In this document: in pieces, positions 45,370 to 54,552 of the stretch | Layout: each line of letters begins with the position of its first letter | Position numbering within the stretch: position 1 is the stretch's first letter | Source of the DNA: Mesorhizobium sp. WSM4311 | GTDB taxonomy: Bacteria; Pseudomonadota; Alphaproteobacteria; Rhizobiales; Rhizobiaceae | Direction: 5' to 3' | Length of the DNA: 64,000 nt | Assembly: GCF_002295115.1 (NCBI RefSeq) | Contig: NZ_NSFV01000002.1 | Coordinates: 558,001-622,000 of the forward strand | Notes under the pieces: model-generated | The model's input: only the letters and a program-made list of their open reading frames with translations | The model's database searches: none | Told to the model about the DNA's origin: nothing | Position numbers and translations under genes: made by a program

Positions 45370-47520
45370 TCACAGCGCCGAGAGCGTTTCGGGCGAGGCG
45401 GCGTCGAGTTTGGGCGCGGATTGGAACAACTGCGTCATGTCCCTCAGCGTCTGCGTGGTCCGGCTGGACAGCACCGCCGGGCGTTCGGCGGCCGCGTCGG
45501 CCGCGGCCTGTTCCTCGCCCTTCTTCTGCGCTTCGGCCGCCTTGGCCGCGATCTCCTCGTCGATGAACGGCTTGTCGATGCCGGGGATCGGCTTCAGGTC
45601 GATGTTCTGGTGCGCGTAGACCATCAGGCGCTGCCACACCATCGCCGGCAGCGAGCCGCCCGTCATGTTCTTGGTCGGGGTGAAATCGTCGTTGCCCAGC
45701 CACACGGCCGCCGTGTAGTTGCCGGTGAAGCCGACGAACCAGGCATCACGATAGGATTGCGTCGTGCCGGTCTTGCCGGCGACGACGATGTTGGGAATTT
45801 GCGCGCGCCGCGCCGTGCCCATCACCGGCACGGCCGCCAGCATGGTGTTCATGGATTTCAGCGCCTGCTCGGACAGCACCCGGTGCGGGGGCGGCGCATC
45901 CTTGGTCCAATCATACACCACGTCGCCGGTGCGGGTGACAAGCTGGGTGATGCCATGCCTGGAACCGACGAAGCCGTTCTGGGCGAACACGCTGTAGCCC
46001 GTCGCCTGGTCCATCACGGTCATGCCCGAAGTGCCGAGCACCATCGTCTTGTGCGCCTCGAGCGGCGATTCCACGCCCATCGCCTCGGCCATCGCCTTGA
46101 TCGGCGCGATGCCGAGATGGTCCTTGGCCAGCCGCACCGGTACGGTGTTGATCGACTTGGCCATCGCCATGATCAGCGTGATGTTGCCGGCCGATTCGCC
46201 GCTGTAATTGTGCGGTGACCAGTTGCCCCAGCTGATTGGCCCGCCTGAAATGATAGAATTGGGCGTAAAGCCGTGTTCCATCGCCGTGGCGTAGACATAG
46301 GGTTTGAAGGACGAGCCGGTCTGACGCAGCGCCTTGGTGGCGCGGTTGAACTGGCTGGCGCCGTAGTCGCGGCCGCCGACGATGGCGCGGACCGCGCCAT
46401 TGGTCTCGATGACCACCACGGCACCTTCGGTGACGTTGTACTCCTTGCCGAACTGGCGCAGGTGGAACTCGACGGACTCTTCCGCGGCCTTCTGGATGTT
46501 GGCGTCGAAGGTGGTGTGGGCAACCAGCGAATGCTGGCCGGGCTTGGCGATCTTCTTGACCTCGTCGAAGGCCCAGTCGAGGAAATAGTCGGGGCTTTTC
46601 TGTTCGCCGCGGTCGACGACGTCGGCCGGATGCAGCCTTGCCTGCAGCACCTGGCCCTCGGTCATGAAGCCGGAATCGACGAGGTTCGACAGCACCACAT
46701 TGGCGCGTGCGCGCGCCGCCGGCAGGTTGATGTGTGGCGCGTATTTGGTCGGCGCCTTGAACAGGCCGGCCAGCATCGCCGCCTCGGCGAGATTAAGATC
46801 CTTGACGCTCTTGCCGAAATAGAAGTCCGCCGCCGCCTCGATGCCGAACGTGCCGCCGCCCATATAGGCGCGGTCGAGATAGAGCTGCAGGATTTCCTTT
46901 TTCGACAGATTGGCTTCGAGCCACAGCGACAGGAAGGCTTCCTTGATCTTGCGCTCGAAGGTGCGCTCATTGGTCAGGAACAGGTTCTTGGCCAGCTGCT
47001 GGGTGATACTTGAGCCACCCTGGACGACCGAATTCGCCCGCACATTCTCGAAGATCGCGCGTGACAGGCCGAGTACGTCGATGCCGTAGTGGTCGAAGAA
47101 GCGCCGGTCCTCGGTGGCCAGCACCGCCTTGATGACATGGTCCGGCATCTCGTCGACCGGCACGGAATCGCGCTGGATGATGCCGCGCTGGCCGATCTCA
47201 TTGCCATAGCGGTCGAGGAAGGTGACGGCGAAGTCGCCTTGGGCGCGCCAGTCGCCGGCCGTGTCCTGGAACGCCGGAATGGCCAGCGCCAGCATCACCA
47301 CCACGCCGCCGGCGCCGAGCGTGAAACCCTCACTCAAGATCTCGATGATGCCGCGCCGCCAGCCCTTGAGACGGAAGCGCCGCGAGAAGATCGTCGCCGC
47401 TTCCCAGAACTGCCGCGCCTTGAACCCGATCTCGTAGAGCGAGGAATCGATCCAGGCGTCCAGCGCCAGAAGGCGCGACGCGATCGGACCTCTTCTCTTG
47501 CGCGGTTCAGGGCTGACCAT
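45370..47520 (-). CDS. Class A penicillin-binding protein (PBP1A-type)
   Basis: Bifunctional peptidoglycan synthase anchored in the inner membrane. After a cytoplasmic basic tail of about 65 residues and one membrane segment (about 70-88), the glycosyltransferase domain has its catalytic Glu in ATEDRRFFDHYGID and GGSSITQQLAKNLFL. The transpeptidase domain has nucleophile Ser403 in TGSSFKP, SIN as the SxN motif and GKTGTTQ as KTG. The Glu/Ala-rich C-terminal tail is probably flexible. The 716-residue length fits the shorter rhizobial PBP1 proteins lacking the OB insert. Confidence 0.94.
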   Translation of the reverse strand: MVSPEPRKRRGPIASRLLALDAWIDSSLYEIGFKARQFWEAATIFSRRFRLKGWRRGIIEILSEGFTLGAGGVVVMLALAIPAFQDTAGDWRAQGDFAVTFLDRYGNEIGQRGIIQRDSVPVDEMPDHVIKAVLATEDRRFFDHYGIDVLGLSRAIFENVRANSVVQGGSSITQQLAKNLFLTNERTFERKIKEAFLSLWLEANLSKKEILQLYLDRAYMGGGTFGIEAAADFYFGKSVKDLNLAEAAMLAGLFKAPTKYAPHINLPAARARANVVLSNLVDSGFMTEGQVLQARLHPADVVDRGEQKSPDYFLDWAFDEVKKIAKPGQHSLVAHTTFDANIQKAAEESVEFHLRQFGKEYNVTEGAVVVIETNGAVRAIVGGRDYGASQFNRATKALRQTGSSFKPYVYATAMEHGFTPNSIISGGPISWGNWSPHNYSGESAGNITLIMAMAKSINTVPVRLAKDHLGIAPIKAMAEAMGVESPLEAHKTMVLGTSGMTVMDQATGYSVFAQNGFVGSRHGITQLVTRTGDVVYDWTKDAPPPHRVLSEQALKSMNTMLAAVPVMGTARRAQIPNIVVAGKTGTTQSYRDAWFVGFTGNYTAAVWLGNDDFTPTKNMTGGSLPAMVWQRLMVYAHQNIDLKPIPGIDKPFIDEEIAAKAAEAQKKGEEQAAADAAAERPAVLSSRTTQTLRDMTQLFQSAPKLDAASPETLSAL

Positions 47521-47756
47521 TCAAAAACCCGGCTCGGCTGTGGCGTGACCTGAAAACCGCAAGCCGGCAATTTCAGGGCAGCGCCCTGTCCCGACTATTC
47601 ATCCATTTTGTGGGTGCCACAAGGGCTGCGAGGACACAGCTGCGAGGTTTGTCGACGAGAGGGCAGGGCAGCCATGATTGGCGACGGTCGCCACCTCGAA
47701 ACCGCGTTTGGTCGACTGACTGCGATCAGCCTGTCAGAGACGGGTGCTATGAATGG

Positions 47757-49001
47757 TCATCGCGGCGAGGCGGCCATGATGGCCGTCCGCAGCAGGACGT
47801 GCGCGCCGATCACTGCGTCGCCAGGTTCCACATACTCCGCCTCGTTGTGGCTAAGCCCGTCACGGCACGGCACGAATATCATTGCGGCGGGCGCGACGCG
47901 GGCGAGGAACAGCGCATCATGGAAAGCGCCCGATATCATCTGCTTGTACTGAAGCTGCAGGGACCTGGCGGCCTCCTCGACGGTGTTGACCATATCCGGC
48001 GAGAAGGCCGCCCCGGGCATATCGAACGATCGCTTGATCACTGCCGTGCAATGCTGGGCCTCTGCTTCCGCCGCGCAGACCTGGCGGACCTCGGCTTCTA
48101 TGACATTGAGCTGCTCTGCCCGCGGATGCCTGATATCGACGGTGAAGGCCACCGATTGCGGTATGGCGTTGATCGATCCCGGCCTGGCGGCGATCCGGCC
48201 CACCGTCAGCCGCGCGCTGCTGTCGAGCGGCATGATTGTCGTTTGCAGCCTGTGTATCGCGGCAATCGCGGCGACCATCGGATCCCTGCGGTAGGCAAGG
48301 TCTGTCGTGCCCGCATGACCGGAAGTGCCCTGGATGGAGACTTCCAGCCAGCGCGTACCCTGGACGGCGGTCACGACACCGATCGGCAACTGCTCCTTTT
48401 CCAGTGATGGGCCCTGTTCGATATGCAGCTCGACATAGCCTGATATCGGCATGCCGGTTGGACGAAGGGCAGCCTCCGGCAAGGCGGTGATCGTCGCCTC
48501 CAACTCAGCTGCGAGGAGTGCACCGTCGGCGCCGACAATGGATTTCCACGCGGCGGTATCCGCACCGGTGAAGGCCATGGAGCCCATGACGCCCGGCGCG
48601 AAGCGGCTGCCTTCTTCATTGGCCCAGGCGACGACCTCGACCGGCATTCGGGTTTCAGCCCGTGCGTCCTCCAGCGCCTCGAGCACCTCGAAGGCGGAAA
48701 GCGTGCCGAGCGCACCGTCGAAGCGCCCGCCTGTCGGCTGGCTGTCGAGATGGCTGCCGATCAGGAACGGTGGCAGCGTGGCATCCGTGCCCTCGCGGCG
48801 AATGAAGAGGTTCGCGATACCGTCCTGAAAGACCGTGAAGCCGCGCTCCAGGGCCAGCTCCGCCAGGAGGCGCCGGGCCCTGCGATCCTCGACGCTGAAC
48901 GCCTGCCGGTTGACACCGCCGGCTGGTGTCGCCCCGATCCTGGCGAAAGCGTCAAGCCGCCCGAGCAGTCTGTCGCCGTCAATCCGAGGCGTCAAACTCA
49001 T
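47757..49001 (-). CDS. M20-family N-carbamoylase/allantoate-amidohydrolase-like enzyme
   Basis: A 414-residue Zn-dependent amidohydrolase of the hydantoinase/carbamoylase (HyuC/AllC) group. Metal-site motifs are IGSHLDSQPTGGRFDGALG near residue 80-98, VEVVAWANEEGSRFAPGVMG near 123-142, ELHIEQGP near 190 and the late His in GLSHNEAEYVEPGDA. Such enzymes release ammonia and CO2 from N-carbamoyl amino acids or ureido acids. Its ATG at 49001 overlaps the BtpA stop as ATGA; it is the last gene of the leftward eight-gene catabolic operon. The substrate is unknown. Confidence 0.88.
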   Translation of the reverse strand: MSLTPRIDGDRLLGRLDAFARIGATPAGGVNRQAFSVEDRRARRLLAELALERGFTVFQDGIANLFIRREGTDATLPPFLIGSHLDSQPTGGRFDGALGTLSAFEVLEALEDARAETRMPVEVVAWANEEGSRFAPGVMGSMAFTGADTAAWKSIVGADGALLAAELEATITALPEAALRPTGMPISGYVELHIEQGPSLEKEQLPIGVVTAVQGTRWLEVSIQGTSGHAGTTDLAYRRDPMVAAIAAIHRLQTTIMPLDSSARLTVGRIAARPGSINAIPQSVAFTVDIRHPRAEQLNVIEAEVRQVCAAEAEAQHCTAVIKRSFDMPGAAFSPDMVNTVEEAARSLQLQYKQMISGAFHDALFLARVAPAAMIFVPCRDGLSHNEAEYVEPGDAVIGAHVLLRTAIMAASPR

Positions 49002-49846
49002 CGCTTGAGGCCGCTGATGAAGGCCTTCACCCGCAGCGGATCGACTTGGTTCCACCAGACGCCATCATGTTTCAGCGAGCTGGCGACGATGACGCCGTCG
49101 ACAATGTCGAGAATGTCGTTGGCATTTTCGGGCGTCACGCCGCTGCCGACAAGCGTCGGCAGCCCGGCCGCGTCCTTGATCATCCTGATGTAGCCGAGGT
49201 CGGCGGCGTGGCCGGTGCGCTGGCCGGTGGCGATCACCGCATCGGCATCGAAGAACACCAGGTCCTTGACCTGTTCCTCGACCGGCCGGTCGCCGACGAT
49301 CGCATGGGCGCCATGCTTGACATGCGCATCGGCGAAGATGCGGATGCCGTTGGCGCGAAGCCTGGCACGGAAGCGCATGGCGCGCGCCGCCTCGCCTTCG
49401 ATAAAGCCCTCATTGGCGACATAGGCATTCGCCCACTGATTGACGCGCACGAAGGAGGCACCCGAGGCGCTGGCGATCGACAGCGCGGGGATGGAGGCAT
49501 TGGCGAGCACATTGATGCCGATCGGCCGGCCGAGTTCCCTGCGGATGCGGTCGGAGACGACGGACATGTAAGCGGAGGTCTCGGGGCCGATATCGTCCGG
49601 CTTGGCAAAGGGCACGTCGCCATGGTTCTCGACGATCACGCCGTCGCAACCGCCATCGAGATAGGCTTTGGCATCGTCGAGGCCGCACTGGTAGATGGCC
49701 TCGACCGCCTCGCCATCGTAGCGCGGCGCGCCCGGCAGGGGCGCCAGATGCACGACGCCGATCACCACTTTCTTTCGACCGAAGATCGATTGCAGCGCGT
49801 CATCGGCGACCTGCTTGGAGCCGATGGAGTTGGGGGATCTTGTCAT
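48998..49846 (-). CDS. BtpA-family TIM-barrel protein
   Basis: A 282-residue protein of the BtpA/SgcQ family: VVIGVVHLAPLPGAPRYDGE near residue 27, DGVIVENHGDVPFAKP near 69, FVRVNQWANAYVANEGFIEG near 130 and GLPTLVGSGVTPENANDIL near 230. It has a phosphate-binding TIM-barrel pattern at its C-terminal strands. BtpA was first linked to photosystem I stability, and SgcQ lies in a sugar-catabolism operon of E. coli; the chemistry is not known. Start and stop both overlap neighbours by 4 bases (ATGA), so translation is tightly coupled. Confidence 0.87.
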   Translation of the reverse strand: MTRSPNSIGSKQVADDALQSIFGRKKVVIGVVHLAPLPGAPRYDGEAVEAIYQCGLDDAKAYLDGGCDGVIVENHGDVPFAKPDDIGPETSAYMSVVSDRIRRELGRPIGINVLANASIPALSIASASGASFVRVNQWANAYVANEGFIEGEAARAMRFRARLRANGIRIFADAHVKHGAHAIVGDRPVEEQVKDLVFFDADAVIATGQRTGHAADLGYIRMIKDAAGLPTLVGSGVTPENANDILDIVDGVIVASSLKHDGVWWNQVDPLRVKAFISGLKR

Positions 49847-50754
49847 GCGGTTTCCGCTTCCGTCGTTTCCATGAGTATCTTCATCTCTTGCCTGTCGGGG
49901 CAGGAGCCGAGCGTGCCGGGGCGACCGACCGAAATGGCCGCGGCTCGTACCGCGATCCGCGCTGCCGCGGCGAGGCCGATCCCGGCCGCAAGGCAGCCTG
50001 AGAGGCAGCCGCAAAAGACATCGCCCGCGCCGCTGGTGTCCACCACGTCCGTCTTGGGCGCCGCGAACCGGTCGATCCGTCCTTCACGGTCGGCAACCAG
50101 GCAGCCGGCCGCGCCAAGTGTCACGATCGCGCTGTCGGCGCCTTGACGGATCAATTCGCGGGTCGCCGCGGCTGCATCGCCGGTTCCGGTCAGTTGCTCT
50201 GCTTCGCCTGCGTTGACGATAGCGAGGCTGACGGCACCCAGACACGGTGTCGAACCGACCGCAAGCGGGCTCGGATTGAGGATTGTCATGGCGCCCGCGC
50301 TGCGCGCCGCTTGCAGGCAGGCTGTCGTTATATCGGGAAGAAGATTGCCTTGCATCACCACGATGTCGCCGCGTTCGATCGACGTCGCGAAACCGCTGTC
50401 GGCCAGCGGATCGAAGGCGGCGGCGCAGCTGGCGCCGGTGACGATGAGGTTTTCGCCCCGCTCATCGACGATGATCGTCGACCGGTCGCTCGGCAGCGCC
50501 AGCATTGTCAGATGGCTGGCGTCGAGGTCGCGGCTCAGCTGTTCCCGTATCCAAAGGCCGGCGGCATCGTCGCCGATCGCCGCATGGAAACGGACATCGG
50601 CTCCGGTGCGGGCGGCGGCCACTGCCTGGTTCGCCCCTTTGCCGCCAAGTCCGTCAACATGACTGGACGCGTTCAACGTCTCGCCAGGCCGCGGAAAGCG
50701 GCCCAGCTGAAACGTCGTATCGACGCAGGCATTGCCGACGACATGGACGCGCAT
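49843..50754 (-). CDS. PfkB-family sugar kinase (ribokinase-like)
   Basis: A 303-residue ATP-dependent sugar kinase. The N-terminal substrate loop GGKGANQAVAAARTGADVRF lies near residue 37-56 and the C-terminal catalytic signature VVDTSGAGDVFCGCLSGCLA near 236-255, with Asp in GAGD as the base. Ribokinase, fructokinase, adenosine kinase and others share these. Next to an RbsABC-like importer it probably phosphorylates the imported sugar moiety. The ATG at 50754 lies 2 bases after the upstream stop. Confidence 0.9.
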   Translation of the reverse strand: MRVHVVGNACVDTTFQLGRFPRPGETLNASSHVDGLGGKGANQAVAAARTGADVRFHAAIGDDAAGLWIREQLSRDLDASHLTMLALPSDRSTIIVDERGENLIVTGASCAAAFDPLADSGFATSIERGDIVVMQGNLLPDITTACLQAARSAGAMTILNPSPLAVGSTPCLGAVSLAIVNAGEAEQLTGTGDAAAATRELIRQGADSAIVTLGAAGCLVADREGRIDRFAAPKTDVVDTSGAGDVFCGCLSGCLAAGIGLAAAARIAVRAAAISVGRPGTLGSCPDRQEMKILMETTEAETA

Positions 50755-50756
50755 GG

Positions 50757-51527
50757 CTAATCCCTGGCTGTCGCCCAGCCCAGCATCTGTTCGAAGAGTG
50801 TCTTGTAGCCATTCCAGGCGATGAAGCCCGGCGGCAGCCAGTGCGGCCCGACATCCGATGTCCAGGCGACGGTGCGGCCCTTGCCATATTTGCCGGTCAC
50901 CAGCAGGGGCATGGATTGGTAGTCGGAAGACACGGTGGCGAGGATTTCGGCGCCCTCCTTGACCGTGACCTCGTTGAAGCCGAGCAGGATCGGCCAATCC
51001 TTGCCCAGGCCCTTCAGGATCGGATGGCTTTGAGGGCCGACAACGACCGGCGCATAGCCCTCGGGCACCTCGACGCGATCGTCCACCGGCAGGCAGGTCA
51101 CCGGCAGAACATCCTCGACCGGCGTCTTGTGGTAGCGTGCGCCGCCATTGATGCCCTGGAAGCTGTAATAGCCGCCGAACATCAGGAGGCCGCCGCCATT
51201 GCCGACATAGTCGCGCAGCAGCCGCAGCCGGTTCGGCGTCGGCTTGGAGTGGACCCAGGTGTCGGGGTGAAGCAACAGCGTATTGGCGCCAAGGTCGGAA
51301 AGCACCACGGCGTCATAGGCCGAAAGCGTCTCCATGGTCTGGGGAAAATTCCGCTGCGCTTCGTGCGCCGGCATGAAGGTGACGTCGAACGGACCATCCT
51401 TCAGCGCCGCCAGCAGTTCATCGGCGCCGGTGTGATAGGTCACGGTCGGGAACTGGTCGAAGCCTTTGATGTGGGTCGCGGTCGAGACCCAGGACTCGCC
51501 GGCGAGAAGAACTTTCTTCCTGGACAT
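50757..51527 (-). CDS. Glutamine-amidotransferase-like (class I GATase fold) protein
   Basis: A 256-residue cytoplasmic protein of the COG5426-type group, with the flavodoxin-like GATase fold: LLAGESWVSTATHIKGFDQF near residue 7-26, LSAYDAVVLSDLGANTLLLH near 68-87 and GNGGGLLMFGGYYSFQG near 109. The place of the usual nucleophile Cys is taken by GGYYSF, so amidotransferase activity is doubtful. A ThuA-like role in sugar metabolism is an alternative. GGGAG lies 5 bases before the ATG. It is fifth in the operon. Confidence 0.78.
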   Translation of the reverse strand: MSRKKVLLAGESWVSTATHIKGFDQFPTVTYHTGADELLAALKDGPFDVTFMPAHEAQRNFPQTMETLSAYDAVVLSDLGANTLLLHPDTWVHSKPTPNRLRLLRDYVGNGGGLLMFGGYYSFQGINGGARYHKTPVEDVLPVTCLPVDDRVEVPEGYAPVVVGPQSHPILKGLGKDWPILLGFNEVTVKEGAEILATVSSDYQSMPLLVTGKYGKGRTVAWTSDVGPHWLPPGFIAWNGYKTLFEQMLGWATARD

Positions 51528-51560
51528 GTAAACTCCCTGTTTTTTGCTGTGGCCGGCAGC

Positions 51561-52649
51561 TCAGAGGCTCGCGGCGAACACGGTCTTTGGGTTGTCGATG
51601 AGCATGCGGTCGATTGCCGATTGCTCGACACCATGGCGTTTCAGCCTTGGCACGAAATGCTTGAGGATGAAGCCGTAGCCGAAGCCGCCGAAGCGCGTCA
51701 GCATGATCTTCAGGAAGACGTCCTGCGACAGCAGGATCCTGTCGACCAGCCCCATGTCGATCAACGAACGGATCGCCTGCGCATTCTGCTCGTCGGAAGG
51801 CGATTGCGCATCCTGGTCGGCATAATAGAAATCCATGCCGATCATGTCGTATTCCAGGAAGGCGCCACGCGCGGCGAGGCTTGTCTGATAGCCAAGATCA
51901 TTGTGGCTCGGATTCATATGGCAAAGGACCGTGTGTCTCAGATCCGCGCCTTCGGCCTCGACCACGTCGAGCACGTCATGCGCCAGCCGTTCCCAGCCGG
52001 GCAGATGGATGGTCAGCGGTACGCCGGTGATCCTGGCCGCGCGCGCTGAAGCCCGCAGCGACTTGCGTTCCTCTTCGGTGAAATCCTTGCTGACGCCGAC
52101 TTCGCCGATGATGCCGGCCATGATTTCGGGCTGCGTCGAGCCGCCGCCGACATCGTTGACGAGAAATTCCGTGACGGCATCGACGTCCATCGCCTTCAGC
52201 CAGTCGGGATGGGTGTGCTGCAGGTAGAAGCCTGTGCCCATGACGATGCGCAATCCGGACGCGCGGGCAATACGCGCCAGTTTCACCGGATCGCGGCCGA
52301 TGCCGATATTGGTCGCGTCGACAACCGTGTGGCCGCCCAGCGCCCGGTACCTGGCGAGCTCGGAAAGCGCCAGGTCGCTGTCGTCGAGCGAGACATTGTC
52401 GCGGTTCATGTAGGGGTTCATCCGCAACTCGCCGATGATCTCCATGCTGACCGGCTGCTCGGCGATCTTCCTGTCGTCGGGATGGCAGGGGCATTTCCAG
52501 GATGTCGAGCCATCGAGCAGGATATGCTCGTGCATCAGCGTCACGCCCATGTCGGCGATCGCGACCGGGCCGGTAACGGTCATCACGGTCCCGGAGCGAA
52601 CACCGATCGGCACCCTTTGCCTTGGCGTGTTGTCGAACAAATGATCCAT
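51561..52649 (-). CDS. Phosphotriesterase-family hydrolase (lactonase-like)
   Basis: A 362-residue metal-dependent amidohydrolase-superfamily enzyme. The first metal ligands are in LMHEHILLD near residue 38. The bridging residue position reads IIGEVGVS, so a Glu sits where phosphotriesterase has a carboxylated Lys, as in E. coli Php. Later ligands appear in LTIHLPGWE, HTVLCHMNPSH and the Asp in ILLSQDVFLK. COG1735 members act on phosphorylated sugar lactones in a characterised Mycoplasma case. Here it is probably hydrolysing a lactone or ester of the imported compound. It lies 1 base from the permease gene. Confidence 0.88.
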   Translation of the reverse strand: MDHLFDNTPRQRVPIGVRSGTVMTVTGPVAIADMGVTLMHEHILLDGSTSWKCPCHPDDRKIAEQPVSMEIIGELRMNPYMNRDNVSLDDSDLALSELARYRALGGHTVVDATNIGIGRDPVKLARIARASGLRIVMGTGFYLQHTHPDWLKAMDVDAVTEFLVNDVGGGSTQPEIMAGIIGEVGVSKDFTEEERKSLRASARAARITGVPLTIHLPGWERLAHDVLDVVEAEGADLRHTVLCHMNPSHNDLGYQTSLAARGAFLEYDMIGMDFYYADQDAQSPSDEQNAQAIRSLIDMGLVDRILLSQDVFLKIMLTRFGGFGYGFILKHFVPRLKRHGVEQSAIDRMLIDNPKTVFAASL

Positions 52650-52650
52650 G

Positions 52651-53664
52651 TCAGCGGCTCCGCGTCGCGCCCTTGAACAGGCGGAAATTCAGCCAGATGG
52701 CAACGAGGATGATAGTGCCGGTGACAATCGGCGTCAGGAAGGGCGACATGTGCGCCAGGATCAGGCCGTTGCCGATGACCGCGACGGTCAATGCACCGAG
52801 CACGGTGCCGATGATCGTACCGCGCCCGCCGAACAGGCTGGTGCCGCCAAGCACCACGGCGGCGATGACATCGAGCTCGAAACCCTGGCCGGAATTGGAC
52901 GAGCCGGAGCCCAGCCGCGCGGCCAGAATGACGCCGGCCGACGCTGCCGCCATGCCCGATAGGACATAGACGAAGAGCGTCATGAAGCGCGTATCGACGC
53001 CGGCGCGGCGCACAGCCTCGGCGTTGGCCCCGATGCCGGTCACATAGCGGCCGAACGGCGTCTGGTTGAAGGCGAGATAGGCGATGGCCAGGACGACAAG
53101 GGCGAGCAAGGCGGGCACAGGCACACCGAGGAACCAGGCCCTGCCGATGTTGACGAAGAAGCTCGTCGGCTCGACCGGGATCGAATAGCCGCCGGTGATC
53201 AGCAGCGCCACGCCACGGATGACCGAGAGCCCGGCAAGCGTGACGATGAAGGCCGGGATGCGCTCATAGGCTATGAAGAAACCCTGCAAGGCGCCGATCG
53301 CCGCGCCAAGCGCCAGCATGCCGACAACGACCAGCGGCCATGGCAAGCCGGCCTGCAGCGCAACGGCCGAAAGTGTCGCCGTCAGTGCCAGCACGGACCC
53401 AACCGAAAGATCGATGCCTCCGGTGGTGATGACGAAGGTCATCGCCGCCGCAACGATCAGCAGCGGCGCCGATTGGCGCACGATGTTGAGCAGATTGGGC
53501 GTGGTCAGGAAGGATCCGGTGACCAGCGAGAAGACCACGCAGACGACGATGAAGAACAGCGCGATGGAAACGACGCTGCCATTGGCTGCCGCCACATCCT
53601 TCCAGGTGCTGTTGTGGGCGCGTTTGGGCGGCGAGGCGCCAACACCGGCGGAGGTGACGTTCAT
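52651..53664 (-). CDS. Sugar ABC transporter permease (RbsC family)
   Basis: A 337-residue inner-membrane permease of the ribose/xylose/AI-2 type (BPD_transp_2). About nine or ten hydrophobic segments; family motifs are TGGIDLSVGSVLALTATLSA near residue 85, IGANAEAVRRAGVDTRF near 209 (EAA-like loop) and GGTSLFGGRGTIIGTVLGAL near 275. It works with the ATPase whose gene overlaps it by 4 bases (ATGA) and the binding protein further upstream. Confidence 0.93.
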   Translation of the reverse strand: MNVTSAGVGASPPKRAHNSTWKDVAAANGSVVSIALFFIVVCVVFSLVTGSFLTTPNLLNIVRQSAPLLIVAAAMTFVITTGGIDLSVGSVLALTATLSAVALQAGLPWPLVVVGMLALGAAIGALQGFFIAYERIPAFIVTLAGLSVIRGVALLITGGYSIPVEPTSFFVNIGRAWFLGVPVPALLALVVLAIAYLAFNQTPFGRYVTGIGANAEAVRRAGVDTRFMTLFVYVLSGMAAASAGVILAARLGSGSSNSGQGFELDVIAAVVLGGTSLFGGRGTIIGTVLGALTVAVIGNGLILAHMSPFLTPIVTGTIILVAIWLNFRLFKGATRSR

Positions 53665-54461
53665 GGCTGTACCCCCTCGTCGCGGCTGGCACGCGCCGAT
53701 CGTGCGGTGAATTTCCGGCCGACGATCAGGTTGACGACCTCCTCGATGCTGGTGTCGCCGATCCTGCGTTCGGCGACGTTGCGGCCCTCATACATGACCT
53801 GGATGCGGTCGCAGACCAGGAACAGGTCTTGCAACCGGTGCGTGATGAGGATGACGCTGACGCCGCGGGCGCTGACGGCGCGGATGAGGTCCAGCACCGC
53901 CTCGACTTCCGCCACCGCGAGGGCGGCTGTCGGTTCGTCCATGATCAGCACCGATGGATCGAAGGAGGCGGCGCGGCCGATGGCGATCGACTGGCGCTGG
54001 CCGCCGGACAGGTTCTCGACCTTGAGCCTGGTATCGGCGATGACGATGCCGAGCCGGTCGAGCATCTCGCGCGTCTGTTCATGCATGCGCCTGTTGTCGA
54101 GAAAGGGGACGCCGAGCACGTGGCGGCGAGGCTCGCGGCCGAGGAAGAGATTGCCGGCCACATCCACCGTGTCGCAGAGCGAAAGGTCCTGGTAGACCAT
54201 CTCCACCCGTGCCGCGCGGGCATCGGCCGGCGAGGAAAAGGACACGGCCTTGCCATCGATCTCGATCGTGCCGGAATCCGGAATGACCGCGCCGGACAGA
54301 ACCTTGCTCAAGGTGGATTTGCCGGCGCCATTGTCGCCGACCAGGCCGAGCACCTCGCCAGGTTTCAGGTTCAGCGAAACATCATCCAGCGTCTGGATCG
54401 GGCCGTATCGTTTGGAAATACCGGTCATCCTGACGCGGCAGGTTTCGCCATCGCTCATCAT
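53661..54461 (-). CDS. Sugar ABC transporter ATPase, single-domain type
   Basis: A 266-residue ATPase with one nucleotide-binding domain: Walker A GDNGAGKST near residue 43, signature LSGGQRQSIAIGRA near 150 and Walker B VLIMDEPTAALAV near 170, then the H-loop ITHRLQD. Typical RbsA has two domains on about 500 residues; single-domain versions (FrcA-like) act as homodimers and are common in rhizobia. Starts at 54461, 54458 or 54476 are possible. The gap of 91 bases to the binding-protein gene is the longest inside the operon. Confidence 0.92.
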   Translation of the reverse strand: MMSDGETCRVRMTGISKRYGPIQTLDDVSLNLKPGEVLGLVGDNGAGKSTLSKVLSGAVIPDSGTIEIDGKAVSFSSPADARAARVEMVYQDLSLCDTVDVAGNLFLGREPRRHVLGVPFLDNRRMHEQTREMLDRLGIVIADTRLKVENLSGGQRQSIAIGRAASFDPSVLIMDEPTAALAVAEVEAVLDLIRAVSARGVSVILITHRLQDLFLVCDRIQVMYEGRNVAERRIGDTSIEEVVNLIVGRKFTARSARASRDEGVQP

Positions 54462-54552
54462 GGTTCCAGTTCTCATGCGGCATGTTCAATCGGTCGCCGG
54501 GCTGCGCGACGACCACAAAGTCGATGCGCGGCCCGGCGGTCTGGGGAGGATC

